DNA of 64,000 nucleotides from Eubacterium aggregans. Its GTDB lineage: Bacteria; Bacillota; Clostridia; Eubacteriales; Eubacteriaceae. Below the pieces are notes generated by a model. It was not told where the DNA came from. It searched no databases and worked only from the letters and a program-made list of their open reading frames with translations. Location of the stretch: the NCBI RefSeq assembly GCF_900107815.1, contig NZ_FNRK01000013.1, forward strand, positions 20,010 through 84,009, given 5' to 3'. Made by a program: the position numbers and the translations under genes. Below are positions 1 to 8,419 of the stretch, piece after piece (the stretch's first letter is position 1; each line of letters opens with the position of its first letter).

Positions 1-20
1 AATTGCAGAAATAGTTGATT

Positions 21-182
21 TTATTTTTCCTTTTGCATGGCCTCATATTTAAAATGAAGCAAGATATCATCCAACAGGCGCTCCAGGTATTCTGGTGTTT
101 GATCTGCCTTGGGAAGCTTACGGTGAATGGTGGTGATGATGCTATCCATGGTACTGTAGTAGGCGTCGTTTGGTGTGTTCAT
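21..182 (-). CDS. small hypothetical protein (53 aa)
   Basis: A 53-residue reading frame starts at an ATG preceded by a clear AGGAGG ribosome binding site 4-5 bases upstream and ends at TAA. The protein begins MNTPNDAYYSTMDSI and is charged, helical-looking and soluble, with no signal peptide or membrane segment. I do not recognise a family. It is transcribed divergently from the DUF218 gene that starts at 313. The good ribosome binding site and the clean start and stop support a real gene, but its function is unknown. Confidence 0.6.
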   Translation of the reverse strand: MNTPNDAYYSTMDSIITTIHRKLPKADQTPEYLERLLDDILLHFKYEAMQKEK

Positions 183-312
183 AAAGGCCTCCTTAATAGT
201 ATGTGGACTTATGGTACCATGTCACCCTGGAAATGAAAAGGAGTTTTTCGAAAATAACAGTCAATGCGTATTTATGTTAAAATAAACGGGAAATGAAATA
301 GGAGGAAAGTAA

Positions 313-1311
313 ATGATTTTTTTAGTGTTGGGAATTTTTGATTTTATCATCATGGGATTGTCAGTGATTCGAGAACCGCGGCGCTTCCTCAATGTGATAC
401 TGCTTTTGGTGGGGGCGATTCTTGTTTTTCTGGGAATCGTCACCTTGACGGAAAATAATGGCACCATTCAATTTGTGCTCATGGTTATTGTCTTTATCAT
501 CACGCCCATTATTTTGGGGCTGATAGCCCTGTTGCTTATCTTCAATGGGGTGGTAATGCTGAGGCGCGAGGGCAGGAGTCTGCCAAACCTTCTTTCTCTA
601 TTAATGGGGATTGCGTTGCTTATTGGGTTGGGTGTCAGCTTTTGGGCCCTGGAATCCCTTTCCCATAATATTTATCTTTTGAATCTGTTGTGGCTTGGGG
701 CTATCCTGATGGTGTATTTTACAACGGTGTTTATGGCTTATTTAATGTATTCTAGCTTATACATGTGTTTGCCCAAGGGGCTGGATTGTGATTATATCAT
801 TATCCACGGCTGTGGACTCATTGATGGAGAACGGATCTCCCCTTTGCTTCGTGGGCGGGCGGATAAGGCCCTGAAGGTATACCGGGCCGCAGGCGGCCGG
901 GCCAAGCTGGTGCCCTCAGGGGGGAAGGGAAATGATGAGCAGGTTTCTGAGGCTCAGGCTATTAAGACTTATCTCTTGACCCAGGGGGTGCCAGAGGAGG
1001 ATATCATTATCGAGGAGGCCTCGGCAACGACTTACGAGAATTTAAAGAATGTCCAGGAAATGCTGGACGGGGAGGGAACACCCCATAAATACATTTTTGT
1101 GACCAATAATTACCATGTGTTTCGCACCGGCCTGTTGGCGAAGTCTCTGGGAATGGATGCCCAGGGGGTGGGGTGTGTCACTGCCGCTTACTATTGGCCC
1201 AGTGCCTTTATCCGGGAGTACATTGCCATTATGGTTAAGTTTAAGTGGGTGACCATCGCCATTGTTTTGCTGTGGCTGGTTTTCGCTATTATTACGCTGC
1301 TGCCCTTTTAA
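313..1311 (+). CDS. YdcF/SanA-like DUF218 membrane protein
   Basis: The 332-residue protein has about 140 N-terminal residues of hydrophobic segments (four likely membrane helices). A DUF218 (ElyC/SanA/YdcF) domain follows, starting near DYIIIHGCGL and including a Ser-Gly-Gly-Lys motif, a TTYENLKN segment and VTNNYHVFR. A final membrane helix closes the protein. DUF218 proteins act at the envelope, often linked to cell-wall precursor metabolism, but the reaction is not established. AGGAGG lies just upstream of the ATG. A bidirectional terminator follows. The family call is good; the function is only broadly known. Confidence 0.85.
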   Translation: MIFLVLGIFDFIIMGLSVIREPRRFLNVILLLVGAILVFLGIVTLTENNGTIQFVLMVIVFIITPIILGLIALLLIFNGVVMLRREGRSLPNLLSLLMGIALLIGLGVSFWALESLSHNIYLLNLLWLGAILMVYFTTVFMAYLMYSSLYMCLPKGLDCDYIIIHGCGLIDGERISPLLRGRADKALKVYRAAGGRAKLVPSGGKGNDEQVSEAQAIKTYLLTQGVPEEDIIIEEASATTYENLKNVQEMLDGEGTPHKYIFVTNNYHVFRTGLLAKSLGMDAQGVGCVTAAYYWPSAFIREYIAIMVKFKWVTIAIVLLWLVFAIITLLPF

Positions 1312-1314
1312 AAT

Positions 1315-1347
1315 GAAAAAAGGTCCCCCATTGGAGGACCTTTTTTT
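1315..1347. terminator. bidirectional intrinsic terminator
   Basis: An AGGTCC/GGACCT hairpin is flanked by A-runs on one side and T-runs on the other, between the convergent DUF218 and aldolase genes. It would stop transcription in both directions. Confidence 0.85.
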
Positions 1348-1354
1348 CATTTTA

Positions 1355-2224
1355 TTATTCTAATCCGGCAAAAATACCAATGGCATGGGCTGCGTCGGCC
1401 TCCATGGCCAGTCGGGCAACCTCGCTCATTTCATCGTAGCGAATATTTTCCCGATCGGCATTTTCAGCCAGATATCGGCGCACTGCCTTTCCACCGGCAA
1501 GGCCCATGTAAGTAAAGTAATTCACCTTGGTGATCCCGCCGGCAATGGCCTTATGGAATTCTTCATCCGTCACTCCAGAACCACCGTGCATGACCAGGGG
1601 AATACCAATGGCATCCCGAATTAATGCGACACGGTCGACATCCAGAACGGGCTTCACATCGTACACGCCGTGGGCGGTGCCAAAGGCGATGGCCAGGGCA
1701 TCGATGCCTGTTTCAGCGACAAAGGCGGCGGCTTCATCGGGCTTCGTATAGCAATCCTCTGGGGTGAGCGTGGCTTCAGTGGGATCGGGCTCCCCACCTC
1801 CTTCAGGACGGAGGACCCGCCCCAGTTCAGCTTCCACGGAGACCCCATAGGTGGCCGCTGTTTCTGCCGTTGCTTTACTCAAGGACACATTTTCGTCATA
1901 GGGGAGGGCAGAACCATCGAACATGACAGAGGTAAAGCCCAATTGCATGGCCCTTAGAAGATAACCAATATCTGAACCGTGATCCAGGTGAACACAAACG
2001 GGAACCGTTGCTTTCTTTGCCATTTCAACCATAATCGGTCCAATGATATCCAGGGGAGCAATGCTCTCATGGAGTTGGGCATGTTGGAGGATAACCGGTT
2101 GACCGAGGCCTTCTGCGGCGTCAAGTACTGCCCGAATACTGTCCAGATTGACGGTATTGAAGGCACCGACAGCGTATTTTTCCGCCATGGCTTTTTGGGA
2201 AATTTCTTTTAAAGTAACCAGCAT
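1355..2224 (-). CDS. class II ketose-bisphosphate aldolase family protein
   Basis: This 289-residue class II (zinc-dependent) aldolase has the metal-site segment VCVHLDHGSD, the FTSVMFDGSALPYDENV segment and the phosphate-binding MHGGSGV motif. I chose the start at MLVTLKEI, 8 bases after the stop of the DUF1667 gene, rather than an in-frame ATG 16 codons upstream inside that gene. A second class II aldolase at 42500 looks like the glycolytic enzyme. This copy sits with a polyol-type dehydrogenase and an FGGY kinase, so it may cleave a ketose phosphate from polyol breakdown to DHAP and an aldehyde. The exact substrate is not visible. Confidence 0.85.
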   Translation of the reverse strand: MLVTLKEISQKAMAEKYAVGAFNTVNLDSIRAVLDAAEGLGQPVILQHAQLHESIAPLDIIGPIMVEMAKKATVPVCVHLDHGSDIGYLLRAMQLGFTSVMFDGSALPYDENVSLSKATAETAATYGVSVEAELGRVLRPEGGGEPDPTEATLTPEDCYTKPDEAAAFVAETGIDALAIAFGTAHGVYDVKPVLDVDRVALIRDAIGIPLVMHGGSGVTDEEFHKAIAGGITKVNYFTYMGLAGGKAVRRYLAENADRENIRYDEMSEVARLAMEADAAHAIGIFAGLE

Positions 2225-2232
2225 AAAGAGAC

Positions 2233-2595
2233 CTATCGAACCGTCTTGGCTGCGACGATATCTACACCACAATCAGCAACGTTTTCCAGGATAACGTCAC
2301 CCAGGTTAACCCCATGATCAATACGGGTGCCGCGGATGATGGACATGGCATCCATCATTTTGCTGCGGAGCATGGGGGTTGCCGATTTAACGGGAACCTG
2401 TTTTGGGACGCCGTCTACTGTAACAATCACCGTACTGGTGAGCATCCGTTCCGGGGCTACCAGTTCTTTTTCGGCAAAGGGAATTCCCCGTTTACAGGTA
2501 TTGCCCTCAATCTTTAAAACTTGCTCCCCTTCTACGGTGACCGTTAGGGCACAGCTATTGGGACAGGTGGTACAACACATTTTTATTTCCTTCAT
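2233..2595 (-). CDS. DUF1667 domain protein, GlpC-like partner
   Basis: This 120-residue protein has an N-terminal MCCTTCPNSCALTV segment and a further Cys in EGNTCKRGIPF, a cysteine pattern typical of DUF1667. In Firmicutes these proteins are usually encoded beside GlpA-like and GlpB-like flavoproteins, as here. The cysteines probably bind metal or an Fe-S cluster as part of an anaerobic glycerol-3-phosphate dehydrogenase-like complex; that role is inferred from context. It lies 18 bases downstream of the flavoprotein gene at 2614-3867, so the genes are co-transcribed. Confidence 0.85.
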   Translation of the reverse strand: MKEIKMCCTTCPNSCALTVTVEGEQVLKIEGNTCKRGIPFAEKELVAPERMLTSTVIVTVDGVPKQVPVKSATPMLRSKMMDAMSIIRGTRIDHGVNLGDVILENVADCGVDIVAAKTVR

Positions 2596-2613
2596 GACAA
2601 CACTCCTCTCTGA

Positions 2614-3867
2614 CTATGAGACAACGGTGACCACCAAAGGATCACACAACCCAGATAATTGTTCCTGCTTTAGCTTCACTTCTTCCATAATACTGGGGAT
2701 GATATTCCGGTTACGCCGTTCCTCAAAGACGACAGTGTCACCACTGGTAATCCGTATATGGCCAGATTCCACCGGAGCACCCACCCGGAACTTCACGACG
2801 ACTTCGGAGCAATCCTCGGGATATAGGGTAGAAGGCACTGTGTAGCGAACGGGCTTTTCAGCGGTAACCGCCAGGGAAGCGCCACTATGGGTCGCTTTGG
2901 TTTTGGCATAGGCCGCCGCATTGGCACCGGCTTCCAGGGCTTCGGCGGTGACATTGTCTACCAAGTCATGGACGTGAAGAACATTGCCGCAGGCAAAGAT
3001 ACCGGGGAGATTGGTGGAGAGGGTGTCGTCCACCAGGGGACCATTGGTTACAGGATTCAGGGAAACACCCGCACGTTTGCTCAATTCATTTTCGGGGATG
3101 AGCCCGATGGAGAGGAGCAGGGTATCGCAGGGAATGGTTCGTTCGGAGCCAGGGATAATGCGCATCTTATTGTCCACCTGGGCAACCTCTACAGATTCCA
3201 CCCGATTCTTTCCATTGATCTTGGTGACCGTGGTGGAGAGATGGAGGGGAATCCCGAAGTCATCCAGACAGTTGATGATATTCCGATACAGGCCATTGGG
3301 GTAGGGCATGAGTTCGTAAACCCCTTCAACTTTGATGCCCTCAAGGGTCAGGCGGCGGGCCATAATGAGGCCGATATCTCCGGAACCGAGGATAACCACC
3401 CGATTACCGGGTTTTAAGTTCTCCATATTAACATAGCGTTGGGCGATTCCAGCGGTAAAGACACCAGCAGGGCGGGTCCCCGGAATTTTGATGGCACCTC
3501 GGGTCCGTTCCCGACAGCCCATGGCCAGGATGACCGCACCACCCTTAAAAATCATGGCGCCGGATTCATTAATGGCCATAACCTGGTGGTCCGGGCTAAT
3601 GTCCAGTACCATGGTGTTCATAAAGCAGTCGATATCCGCGGCTTTGACCTTATCGATAAAGCGTTCGGCATATTCCGGACCGGTCAGCTCTTCCTTGAAA
3701 TATTGCAGGCCAAAACCACTGTGGATACACTGGTTTAAGATTCCGCCCAGCTCATCATTTCGTTCGATGATGGCGACGGATGCACCTTTTTCCACGGCGG
3801 ATAGGGCAGCGCCGAGGCCGGCGGGGCCACCACCGACGACGATGACGTCATATTCGTAAGTTTGCAT
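2614..3867 (-). CDS. NAD(P)/FAD-dependent oxidoreductase, GlpB/HcnB-like
   Basis: This 417-residue flavoprotein starts with the FAD dinucleotide fold (VVVGGGPAGLGAAL), has a second dinucleotide-binding motif near the middle (VVILGSGDIGLIMARR) and a C-terminal FAD motif (GIFACGNVLHVHDLVD). It belongs to the pyridine nucleotide-disulfide oxidoreductase superfamily, subgroup found next to GlpA-like dehydrogenases. A strong AGGAGG precedes the ATG. With the GlpA-like protein upstream and the DUF1667 protein downstream it probably passes electrons from glycerol 3-phosphate to NAD or another acceptor. The acceptor is not evident. Confidence 0.85.
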   Translation of the reverse strand: MQTYEYDVIVVGGGPAGLGAALSAVEKGASVAIIERNDELGGILNQCIHSGFGLQYFKEELTGPEYAERFIDKVKAADIDCFMNTMVLDISPDHQVMAINESGAMIFKGGAVILAMGCRERTRGAIKIPGTRPAGVFTAGIAQRYVNMENLKPGNRVVILGSGDIGLIMARRLTLEGIKVEGVYELMPYPNGLYRNIINCLDDFGIPLHLSTTVTKINGKNRVESVEVAQVDNKMRIIPGSERTIPCDTLLLSIGLIPENELSKRAGVSLNPVTNGPLVDDTLSTNLPGIFACGNVLHVHDLVDNVTAEALEAGANAAAYAKTKATHSGASLAVTAEKPVRYTVPSTLYPEDCSEVVVKFRVGAPVESGHIRITSGDTVVFEERRNRNIIPSIMEEVKLKQEQLSGLCDPLVVTVVS

Positions 3868-3889
3868 TTTTTCCTCCTACTGCTCTAAT

Positions 3890-5341
3890 CTACTTGATTT
3901 TGCCAAAAAGAACAGGTGATCCCTGATCTTCAAAAAGGACGGCTTCTTCTGGGATACCCAACTCCCGGGCCAGAATCTGCATGACCTTGTACTGGCAGAA
4001 TCCGCTTTGACAGCGTCCCATACCCGCTCGGGTCCGGCGTTTAACCCCTTCCACGGTCTTTGCGCCAACGGTTTGATGGATGGCGGCGATGATTTCGCCC
4101 TCGGTGACAGTTTCGCAGCGGCAGACAATTCGGCCGTAGGCAGGGTTCTGGGCAATAACCTGATCCCGTTCCTCGGCGTTGAGTTCGCTGAAATCCACGG
4201 GTGCTTTGCGGTATTTGTTATAACCGGGGCGGTTTTTAATATCCAGACCTGCGTTAGCCAGCAAATCCCGGACGTATTCAGCGATGGCCGGTGAGGTGGC
4301 AGCACCTGGGGATTGGATTCCCGCGGCATGGATAAAGCCAGGGACCGTTTCAGATTCACAGATCCAGAAGTCATTGCCGTTATCCAGAGCGACAGGGCGC
4401 TGGCCCGCAAAGGTCCGGATGACGGTGCTGTCTACAAAATCTGGGAGGAGATGGTGGGCCCCTTCGATCAGTTCGGCAATCCCATGGGCATCATTGGTGG
4501 TGTCTTCTTTGTCCTCCCGCATGGTGGCAGTGGAGCCGATGAGGGTATTGCCACTGACGGTTGGGATCAAGGCGATTCCCTTGGTATCAGGACCGGGACA
4601 GGGAAACATGACGGTGTTAATGGGTGTGGGCAGCTCTTTATCTAAAACACAGATGTTGCCATGGCGGCCCTGGACCCTATATTCCTGGATACCGACGAGG
4701 GCAGCCACATCATCGGCATGGACCCCAGCGGCATCCACAATGTAACGTGTTCTGAAGGTGTCTGTGGGAGTGGTGATGGTAAAGCTGCCATCTTCCTCTT
4801 TGGTAATTCCGGTGACCTGCTGGCTGGTGAAGATTTCCACCCCGTTGTCGACGGCGTTTTCAGCAAAGGCAATGGCCACTTCGAAGGGATCGATCATGGT
4901 CGTGGTGTGGGCCAGTAAGGCACCCAGGGCGGCTTTGTTGATGTAGGGTTCCCGGTTCTGCAGCTGGGCGGCATTGATTTTTTCAATCTCGTGGACACCA
5001 TTGGCTCGGCCATTTTCCAGAAGCTCGTCCACCTTTTTAAGATCGGCATCGGAATAGGCAACGACCAGGGTACCGGTGTGGCGAAGACCAAAATCCAGAT
5101 CCTTGGCCAGCTGGGGGTACATCCGCGCCCCAACAGGGTTTAGCTTAGCCTTTAAGGTTCCGGGATGGGGGTCGTAGCCCGGGTGGACCACGCCGCCGTT
5201 GCCCTTTGTGGCACCGACACCGATGTCGACGCTGCGTTCCAGCAGTGCGACATCCAAATCGTATTTCGCCAATTCGTGGATGATCCCGGTTCCGGTGATC
5301 CCGCCACCAATGACGATGACATCATAGATTTTTTGATTCAT
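3890..5341 (-). CDS. glpA: GlpA-like FAD-dependent glycerol-3-phosphate dehydrogenase
   Basis: The 483-residue protein has an N-terminal FAD-binding fold (VIVIGGGITGTGIIHELA), a DAO-type oxidoreductase body and a C-terminal BFD-like [2Fe-2S] domain with cysteines in IVCRCETVTEG and GMGRCQSGFC. This architecture matches anaerobic GlpA-type enzymes, which oxidise glycerol 3-phosphate to dihydroxyacetone phosphate. AAGGAG precedes the ATG. The GlpB-like and DUF1667 genes follow closely on the same strand, and glycerol kinase and GlpP lie upstream in the same region. The substrate is inferred from family and context. Confidence 0.85.
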   Translation of the reverse strand: MNQKIYDVIVIGGGITGTGIIHELAKYDLDVALLERSVDIGVGATKGNGGVVHPGYDPHPGTLKAKLNPVGARMYPQLAKDLDFGLRHTGTLVVAYSDADLKKVDELLENGRANGVHEIEKINAAQLQNREPYINKAALGALLAHTTTMIDPFEVAIAFAENAVDNGVEIFTSQQVTGITKEEDGSFTITTPTDTFRTRYIVDAAGVHADDVAALVGIQEYRVQGRHGNICVLDKELPTPINTVMFPCPGPDTKGIALIPTVSGNTLIGSTATMREDKEDTTNDAHGIAELIEGAHHLLPDFVDSTVIRTFAGQRPVALDNGNDFWICESETVPGFIHAAGIQSPGAATSPAIAEYVRDLLANAGLDIKNRPGYNKYRKAPVDFSELNAEERDQVIAQNPAYGRIVCRCETVTEGEIIAAIHQTVGAKTVEGVKRRTRAGMGRCQSGFCQYKVMQILARELGIPEEAVLFEDQGSPVLFGKIK

Positions 5342-5398
5342 ACTGTTCTCCTTGTGAAGTGGTTAGTGTGTGTGTGCTATAAGGTGTGTAAGGTATAC

Positions 5399-5450
5399 AA
5401 ATCCGGTGAAAATCTTGAATCCTCCGAAGGAGGATTTTCACCGGATTTGC
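5399..5450. repeat. long imperfect hairpin upstream of glpA
   Basis: Arms of about 15-16 bases (AAATCCGGTGAAAAT and its complement) surround an inner CCTCC/GGAGG stem, with a short asymmetric bulge. It lies about 60-110 bases upstream of the glpA start. On the glpA strand it is not followed by a T-run, so it is not a standard terminator. It may be an mRNA leader structure or part of the intergenic repeats nearby. Confidence 0.6.
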
Positions 5451-5465
5451 ATTAGCTTCGTTACC

Positions 5466-5525
5466 GTGCCCAATTCGCTTACGCTCATTGATCTGGACAC
5501 TACCAATTCTGTTTCACAGAATTGG
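5466..5525. repeat. two-hairpin intergenic repeat, copy 1
   Basis: Hairpin I pairs 5466-5472 with 5494-5500 around the loop motif CGCTTACGCTCAT. Hairpin II is a perfect 10-bp stem at 5503-5512/5516-5525. It lies immediately downstream of the stop codon of the SDR gene. Related copies occur near 6373, 6514 and 8420. Confidence 0.6.
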
Positions 5526-5533
5526 ACTCAGCG

Positions 5534-6289
5534 TCACCGCATTAGCATGCCGCCAGTAGCATCAATAGTGGTACCAGTGAGGTAGGATGCGGGGCCCGAG
5601 GCCATGAAGACGACGATGTTGGCGACTTCTTCGGGTTTGGCGACATGGCCGATGGGGATGCGGCTTTCATAATAGCCGGGGCGTTTTTTAATGCCCTCCC
5701 GAATCATGTCCGTTTCCACCACACCCAGAGCGACGCCGTTGACGGTGATGCCTTTAGGTGAAAGCTCCCTGGCCATGGAAATGGTCATAGCCGTCATGGC
5801 TGCCTTACTGGCAGCGTAGTGAGCATGACCGGTGGTGGAGCCGTGGAAGGCGGCCTGGGAGTTGATGTTGATAATCTTTCCCGGTCGCTCTGCCGCCAGA
5901 TTGGCCCTGGCGAAAAATTGGGAGGTCAGGAAGGCCCCGGTGAGGTTGACATCCAGGGTATGCTGCCAATCGGCGAGGGTAATATCCTGACACCAGCCTT
6001 GGGGGAAGATTCCCGCGTTGTTGATGAGGATATCCATGCCCCCTAGGGCGGCTTCGGCCTTCTCCATGAAAGCCAGGGTATCCTCGGCGTTACCTAAATT
6101 TACGGGAATGGGATAAGCAGCAACCCCCATTGCCCGGGCTTCTTTGGCAACCGCCTCAATGCCCTCTGGCCGGGTGGCCCCCAGGGCCACATCGGCTCCC
6201 TCGGCGGCCAGGCCCAGGGCGATGGCCCGGCCCACCCCCCGGGAAGCTCCAGTGATAATGGCTTTTTTGCCTTTGAGTTGTAAATCCAT
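5534..6289 (-). CDS. SDR family oxidoreductase
   Basis: This 251-residue short-chain dehydrogenase has the nucleotide-binding motif TGASRGVGRAIALG, the NNAG motif, a catalytic Ser region and the YAASKAA active-site Tyr/Lys motif. The protein resembles FabG-like and polyol dehydrogenases. I chose MDLQLKGKK as start because AAAGGA lies about 8 bases upstream. Lying between a kinase of the FGGY family and GlpA, it most likely oxidises a sugar alcohol or hydroxy acid, not a fatty-acyl intermediate. The substrate is not visible. Confidence 0.85.
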   Translation of the reverse strand: MDLQLKGKKAIITGASRGVGRAIALGLAAEGADVALGATRPEGIEAVAKEARAMGVAAYPIPVNLGNAEDTLAFMEKAEAALGGMDILINNAGIFPQGWCQDITLADWQHTLDVNLTGAFLTSQFFARANLAAERPGKIININSQAAFHGSTTGHAHYAASKAAMTAMTISMARELSPKGITVNGVALGVVETDMIREGIKKRPGYYESRIPIGHVAKPEEVANIVVFMASGPASYLTGTTIDATGGMLMR

Positions 6290-6372
6290 AAGGTGTCCTT
6301 TCTGTGGTAACATACCCTGTCCGAATCCGCAAGCAGACGGAGCAAAAGCATATGTCCATCCCTCCGGCGCTA

Positions 6373-6442
6373 GGCCTGCTCGCTAACGCTTATAGGACAG
6401 GCCCCTATGACTTTGACTATCGCTTACGCTCTGTCCCTAAAG
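6373..6442. repeat. two-hairpin intergenic repeat, copy 2
   Basis: Arms GGCCTG (6373-6378) and CAGGCC (6398-6403) surround a CGCTAACGCTTAT loop, followed by a degraded second hairpin. The 57 bases at 6379-6435 differ at only about seven positions from 6522-6578 in copy 3. The interval 6290-6588 holds no gene that I can support. Confidence 0.6.
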
Positions 6443-6513
6443 GAACACAGATCCATCGGATTTTCTGAATTTCCTTTGGAAAAAATCCGCTGAATCTGCG
6501 AACCGTAGGACGC

Positions 6514-6584
6514 GGGGCCTACTCGCTAACGCTCGTATGACAGACCCCTATGGTTTTGACTATCGCTTGCGCTCTGTCAAAACC
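6514..6584. repeat. two-hairpin intergenic repeat, copy 3
   Basis: Hairpin I pairs GGGG..CT with AG..CCCC around CGCTAACGCTCGT. Hairpin II is GGTTTTGAC (6552-6560) with GTCAAAACC (6576-6584). It lies 4 bases downstream of the kinase stop codon, so it would form at the 3' end of that mRNA. Confidence 0.65.
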
Positions 6585-6588
6585 AGTC

Positions 6589-8094
6589 CTACTGGTCCCA
6601 CTGATCCCAGCATTGGTCTAATGCTTCGATGACTTTTTTGTAGCGGGCGTATTTTTTGTCGTAGATGGCGAATTTGTCAGGGTTGGGTTTGGCGGTGTAC
6701 ATGATATCGACCATGGATTCCGAGGCGGCTTCGAAGGAGTCGAAAACACCGGTGGCGATACCGGCACTGATAGCGGAGCCTAAGGCACCCAGCTCCTGAC
6801 TTCTGGCGACTTCGATGGGCACCTGGAGGATGTCGGCGAACATCTGAACCCAGATTTCCGATTTGGCTACCCCGCCTGCCATGCGGATGACGCTGGGGGC
6901 CTTGCGATATTTCAGCAGCTTTTCGATGTGGTATTTGTGGCAAAAGACGATGCCTTCATACACGGCACGGAGCATATTGCCCCGGGTATGCCAGGATTGA
7001 AGGCCGATGAAACTGCCTTTGGCATTGATGTTGACGTTGCTGCCGAAAAGGAAGGGGAGGAACACCAAGCCACAATCCTTGTCCCCAATTTTTTCCACAG
7101 AGCTGTTGGAGAAATCGTAAATATCCCGGTCCCCTAAATTGACATCCTTGAGGATTTCCGTGAGGAACCATTCGAGATTGCTGGCGGAGGTTGGGCTGCC
7201 TTCGAGAATCATCCAGTAGCCCGGCATGGTGTAGATGGAGGTCATAAACAGGTCCTTGTCCACCACAGGGGTTTTGCTGATATACTCGTTAATGCTCCAG
7301 GTTCCGGCGACCACACACATGGCATCTTCGTCGGTGATCCCCACCGCCATAGCCGAGGCATGGATGTCCATGCTGCCCCCAGCCACTGGGGTGCCAGCCT
7401 TTAACCCGGTGAGGGCGGCCACCTCTTCGGTGATGTGTCCGCAGATTTCACCGGAGTATTTCAGGGGTGGCAGCTTGTCGTAAATGGAGTCCAGCCCCAT
7501 CTCCGCCAGCAGATCCTTGTCGTAGCACACATCCCGGACGTTCATCAGGCTGGAACCGGAGTAGTCGGTGATTTCTCCATAGGCCTCTCCGGTGAGCTTA
7601 AAACGAATGTAGTCCTTGCACATGAAAATCCACCGGGTATCCTCAATGATTTCGGGTTTGTATTTCATGAACCAGCGGAGGATGGTGGTGGGCTGCCCTT
7701 CCCAGCAGGACTGCATGGTCCGGGGCAGGATGCGCTCGAAGGTGCCGTCAGTATTCCAGGCGATGGCGAATTCTTTCCCCCGGGAATCCGTCGAAATGAT
7801 GCCGTTGTAGGCCTGGGTGCCATCTTCCTTAACCAGGTAAATCCCGTTGCCATGGCCAGTGGCGGCAATGCCGATGACCTCTTCGCCGGAAATACCGGAT
7901 TGCTCCAGTACAGCTCGGATGGCGCCGACATTAGCCGCCCACATTTCTTCGCAATTGCGTTCGGTGAAGCCAGGTTCAGGCTGAAGCAGTGCTGTTTTTC
8001 GGCTGCACACGGCAATTTCCTTACCGGATAAATCGTACAATGCTGCTTTGCTCATGGTGCCGCCATTGTCTAAACCAATCAGATATTGTGCCAT
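6589..8094 (-). CDS. FGGY-family carbohydrate kinase
   Basis: This 501-residue kinase has the N-terminal phosphate-binding LIGLDNGGTMSKAAL motif, the GHGNGIYLV region, a central GTPVAGGSMDIHASAM segment and the C-terminal VIRMAGGVAKSEIW ATP-site motif. It is closest to xylulose-, L-xylulose- or erythritol-type kinases; the exact sugar is unclear. With the SDR and class II aldolase it forms a likely polyol pathway. Its ribosome binding site is an unusual GGGGGTAAGATT before ATG. That region is complementary to the conserved core of the four small RNAs at 52.6-53.5 kb (14 of 15 bases). A hairpin terminator lies in its leader. Confidence 0.85.
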   Translation of the reverse strand: MAQYLIGLDNGGTMSKAALYDLSGKEIAVCSRKTALLQPEPGFTERNCEEMWAANVGAIRAVLEQSGISGEEVIGIAATGHGNGIYLVKEDGTQAYNGIISTDSRGKEFAIAWNTDGTFERILPRTMQSCWEGQPTTILRWFMKYKPEIIEDTRWIFMCKDYIRFKLTGEAYGEITDYSGSSLMNVRDVCYDKDLLAEMGLDSIYDKLPPLKYSGEICGHITEEVAALTGLKAGTPVAGGSMDIHASAMAVGITDEDAMCVVAGTWSINEYISKTPVVDKDLFMTSIYTMPGYWMILEGSPTSASNLEWFLTEILKDVNLGDRDIYDFSNSSVEKIGDKDCGLVFLPFLFGSNVNINAKGSFIGLQSWHTRGNMLRAVYEGIVFCHKYHIEKLLKYRKAPSVIRMAGGVAKSEIWVQMFADILQVPIEVARSQELGALGSAISAGIATGVFDSFEAASESMVDIMYTAKPNPDKFAIYDKKYARYKKVIEALDQCWDQWDQ

Positions 8095-8118
8095 AATCTT
8101 ACCCCCGTTTTTATTTTA

Positions 8119-8186
8119 CAAAAAGCTAAAAGTCCTGTTTAACAAACCCAAGCTGCATTGCAGACTTGCGCTTATTAAACAGGACT
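8119..8186 (-). terminator. leader terminator upstream of the FGGY kinase
   Basis: A 12-bp inverted repeat (AGTCCTGTTTAA at 8131-8142, TTAAACAGGACT at 8175-8186) is followed on the minus strand by TTTTAGCTTTTT and then the kinase ribosome binding site. A promoter lies upstream at 8251-8280, so the terminator sits inside the kinase leader. Its position suggests attenuation, for example by GlpP-type antitermination. The regulator is inferred. Confidence 0.7.
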
Positions 8187-8250
8187 CACCAAAAACCATC
8201 CGTGTTTCACCCGTCACACTTCGGGTGTGTATTTTGTTTTTCTTGCTTTT

Positions 8251-8280
8251 ATCCTAGCACGGGAACCACTGCCCTGTCAA
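8251..8280 (-). promoter_or_regulatory. promoter of the FGGY kinase leader
   Basis: TTGACA at 8275-8280 and TAGGAT at 8251-8256 are separated by 18 bases on the minus strand. Transcription would start near 8244, about 150 bases before the kinase start and ahead of the leader terminator. The interval 8095-8482 also holds a small CACAC/GTGTG hairpin at 8215-8229 and repeat copy 4, but no gene. Confidence 0.65.
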
Positions 8281-8419
8281 GAATGAAAACACGACAGGAT
8301 TTTGAAAATGGATGAAAAATTGGGGATAAAATCAACCGCGATAGAGGAGCACAAGTTCGACGGGGTTTCTGATTTTGTCTGAGGAAAAAACCCGTTTCAC
8401 TTGCGAACCATCGGGTACC

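Noticed and set aside
2614..3867. Long open frames on the plus strand opposite the flavoprotein genes
   Set aside because: They lack ribosome binding sites and family motifs and follow the codon pattern of the minus-strand genes.
5399..5450. Terminator or riboswitch upstream of glpA
   Set aside because: The stem is strong but has no T-run on the glpA strand and matches no riboswitch class that I know.
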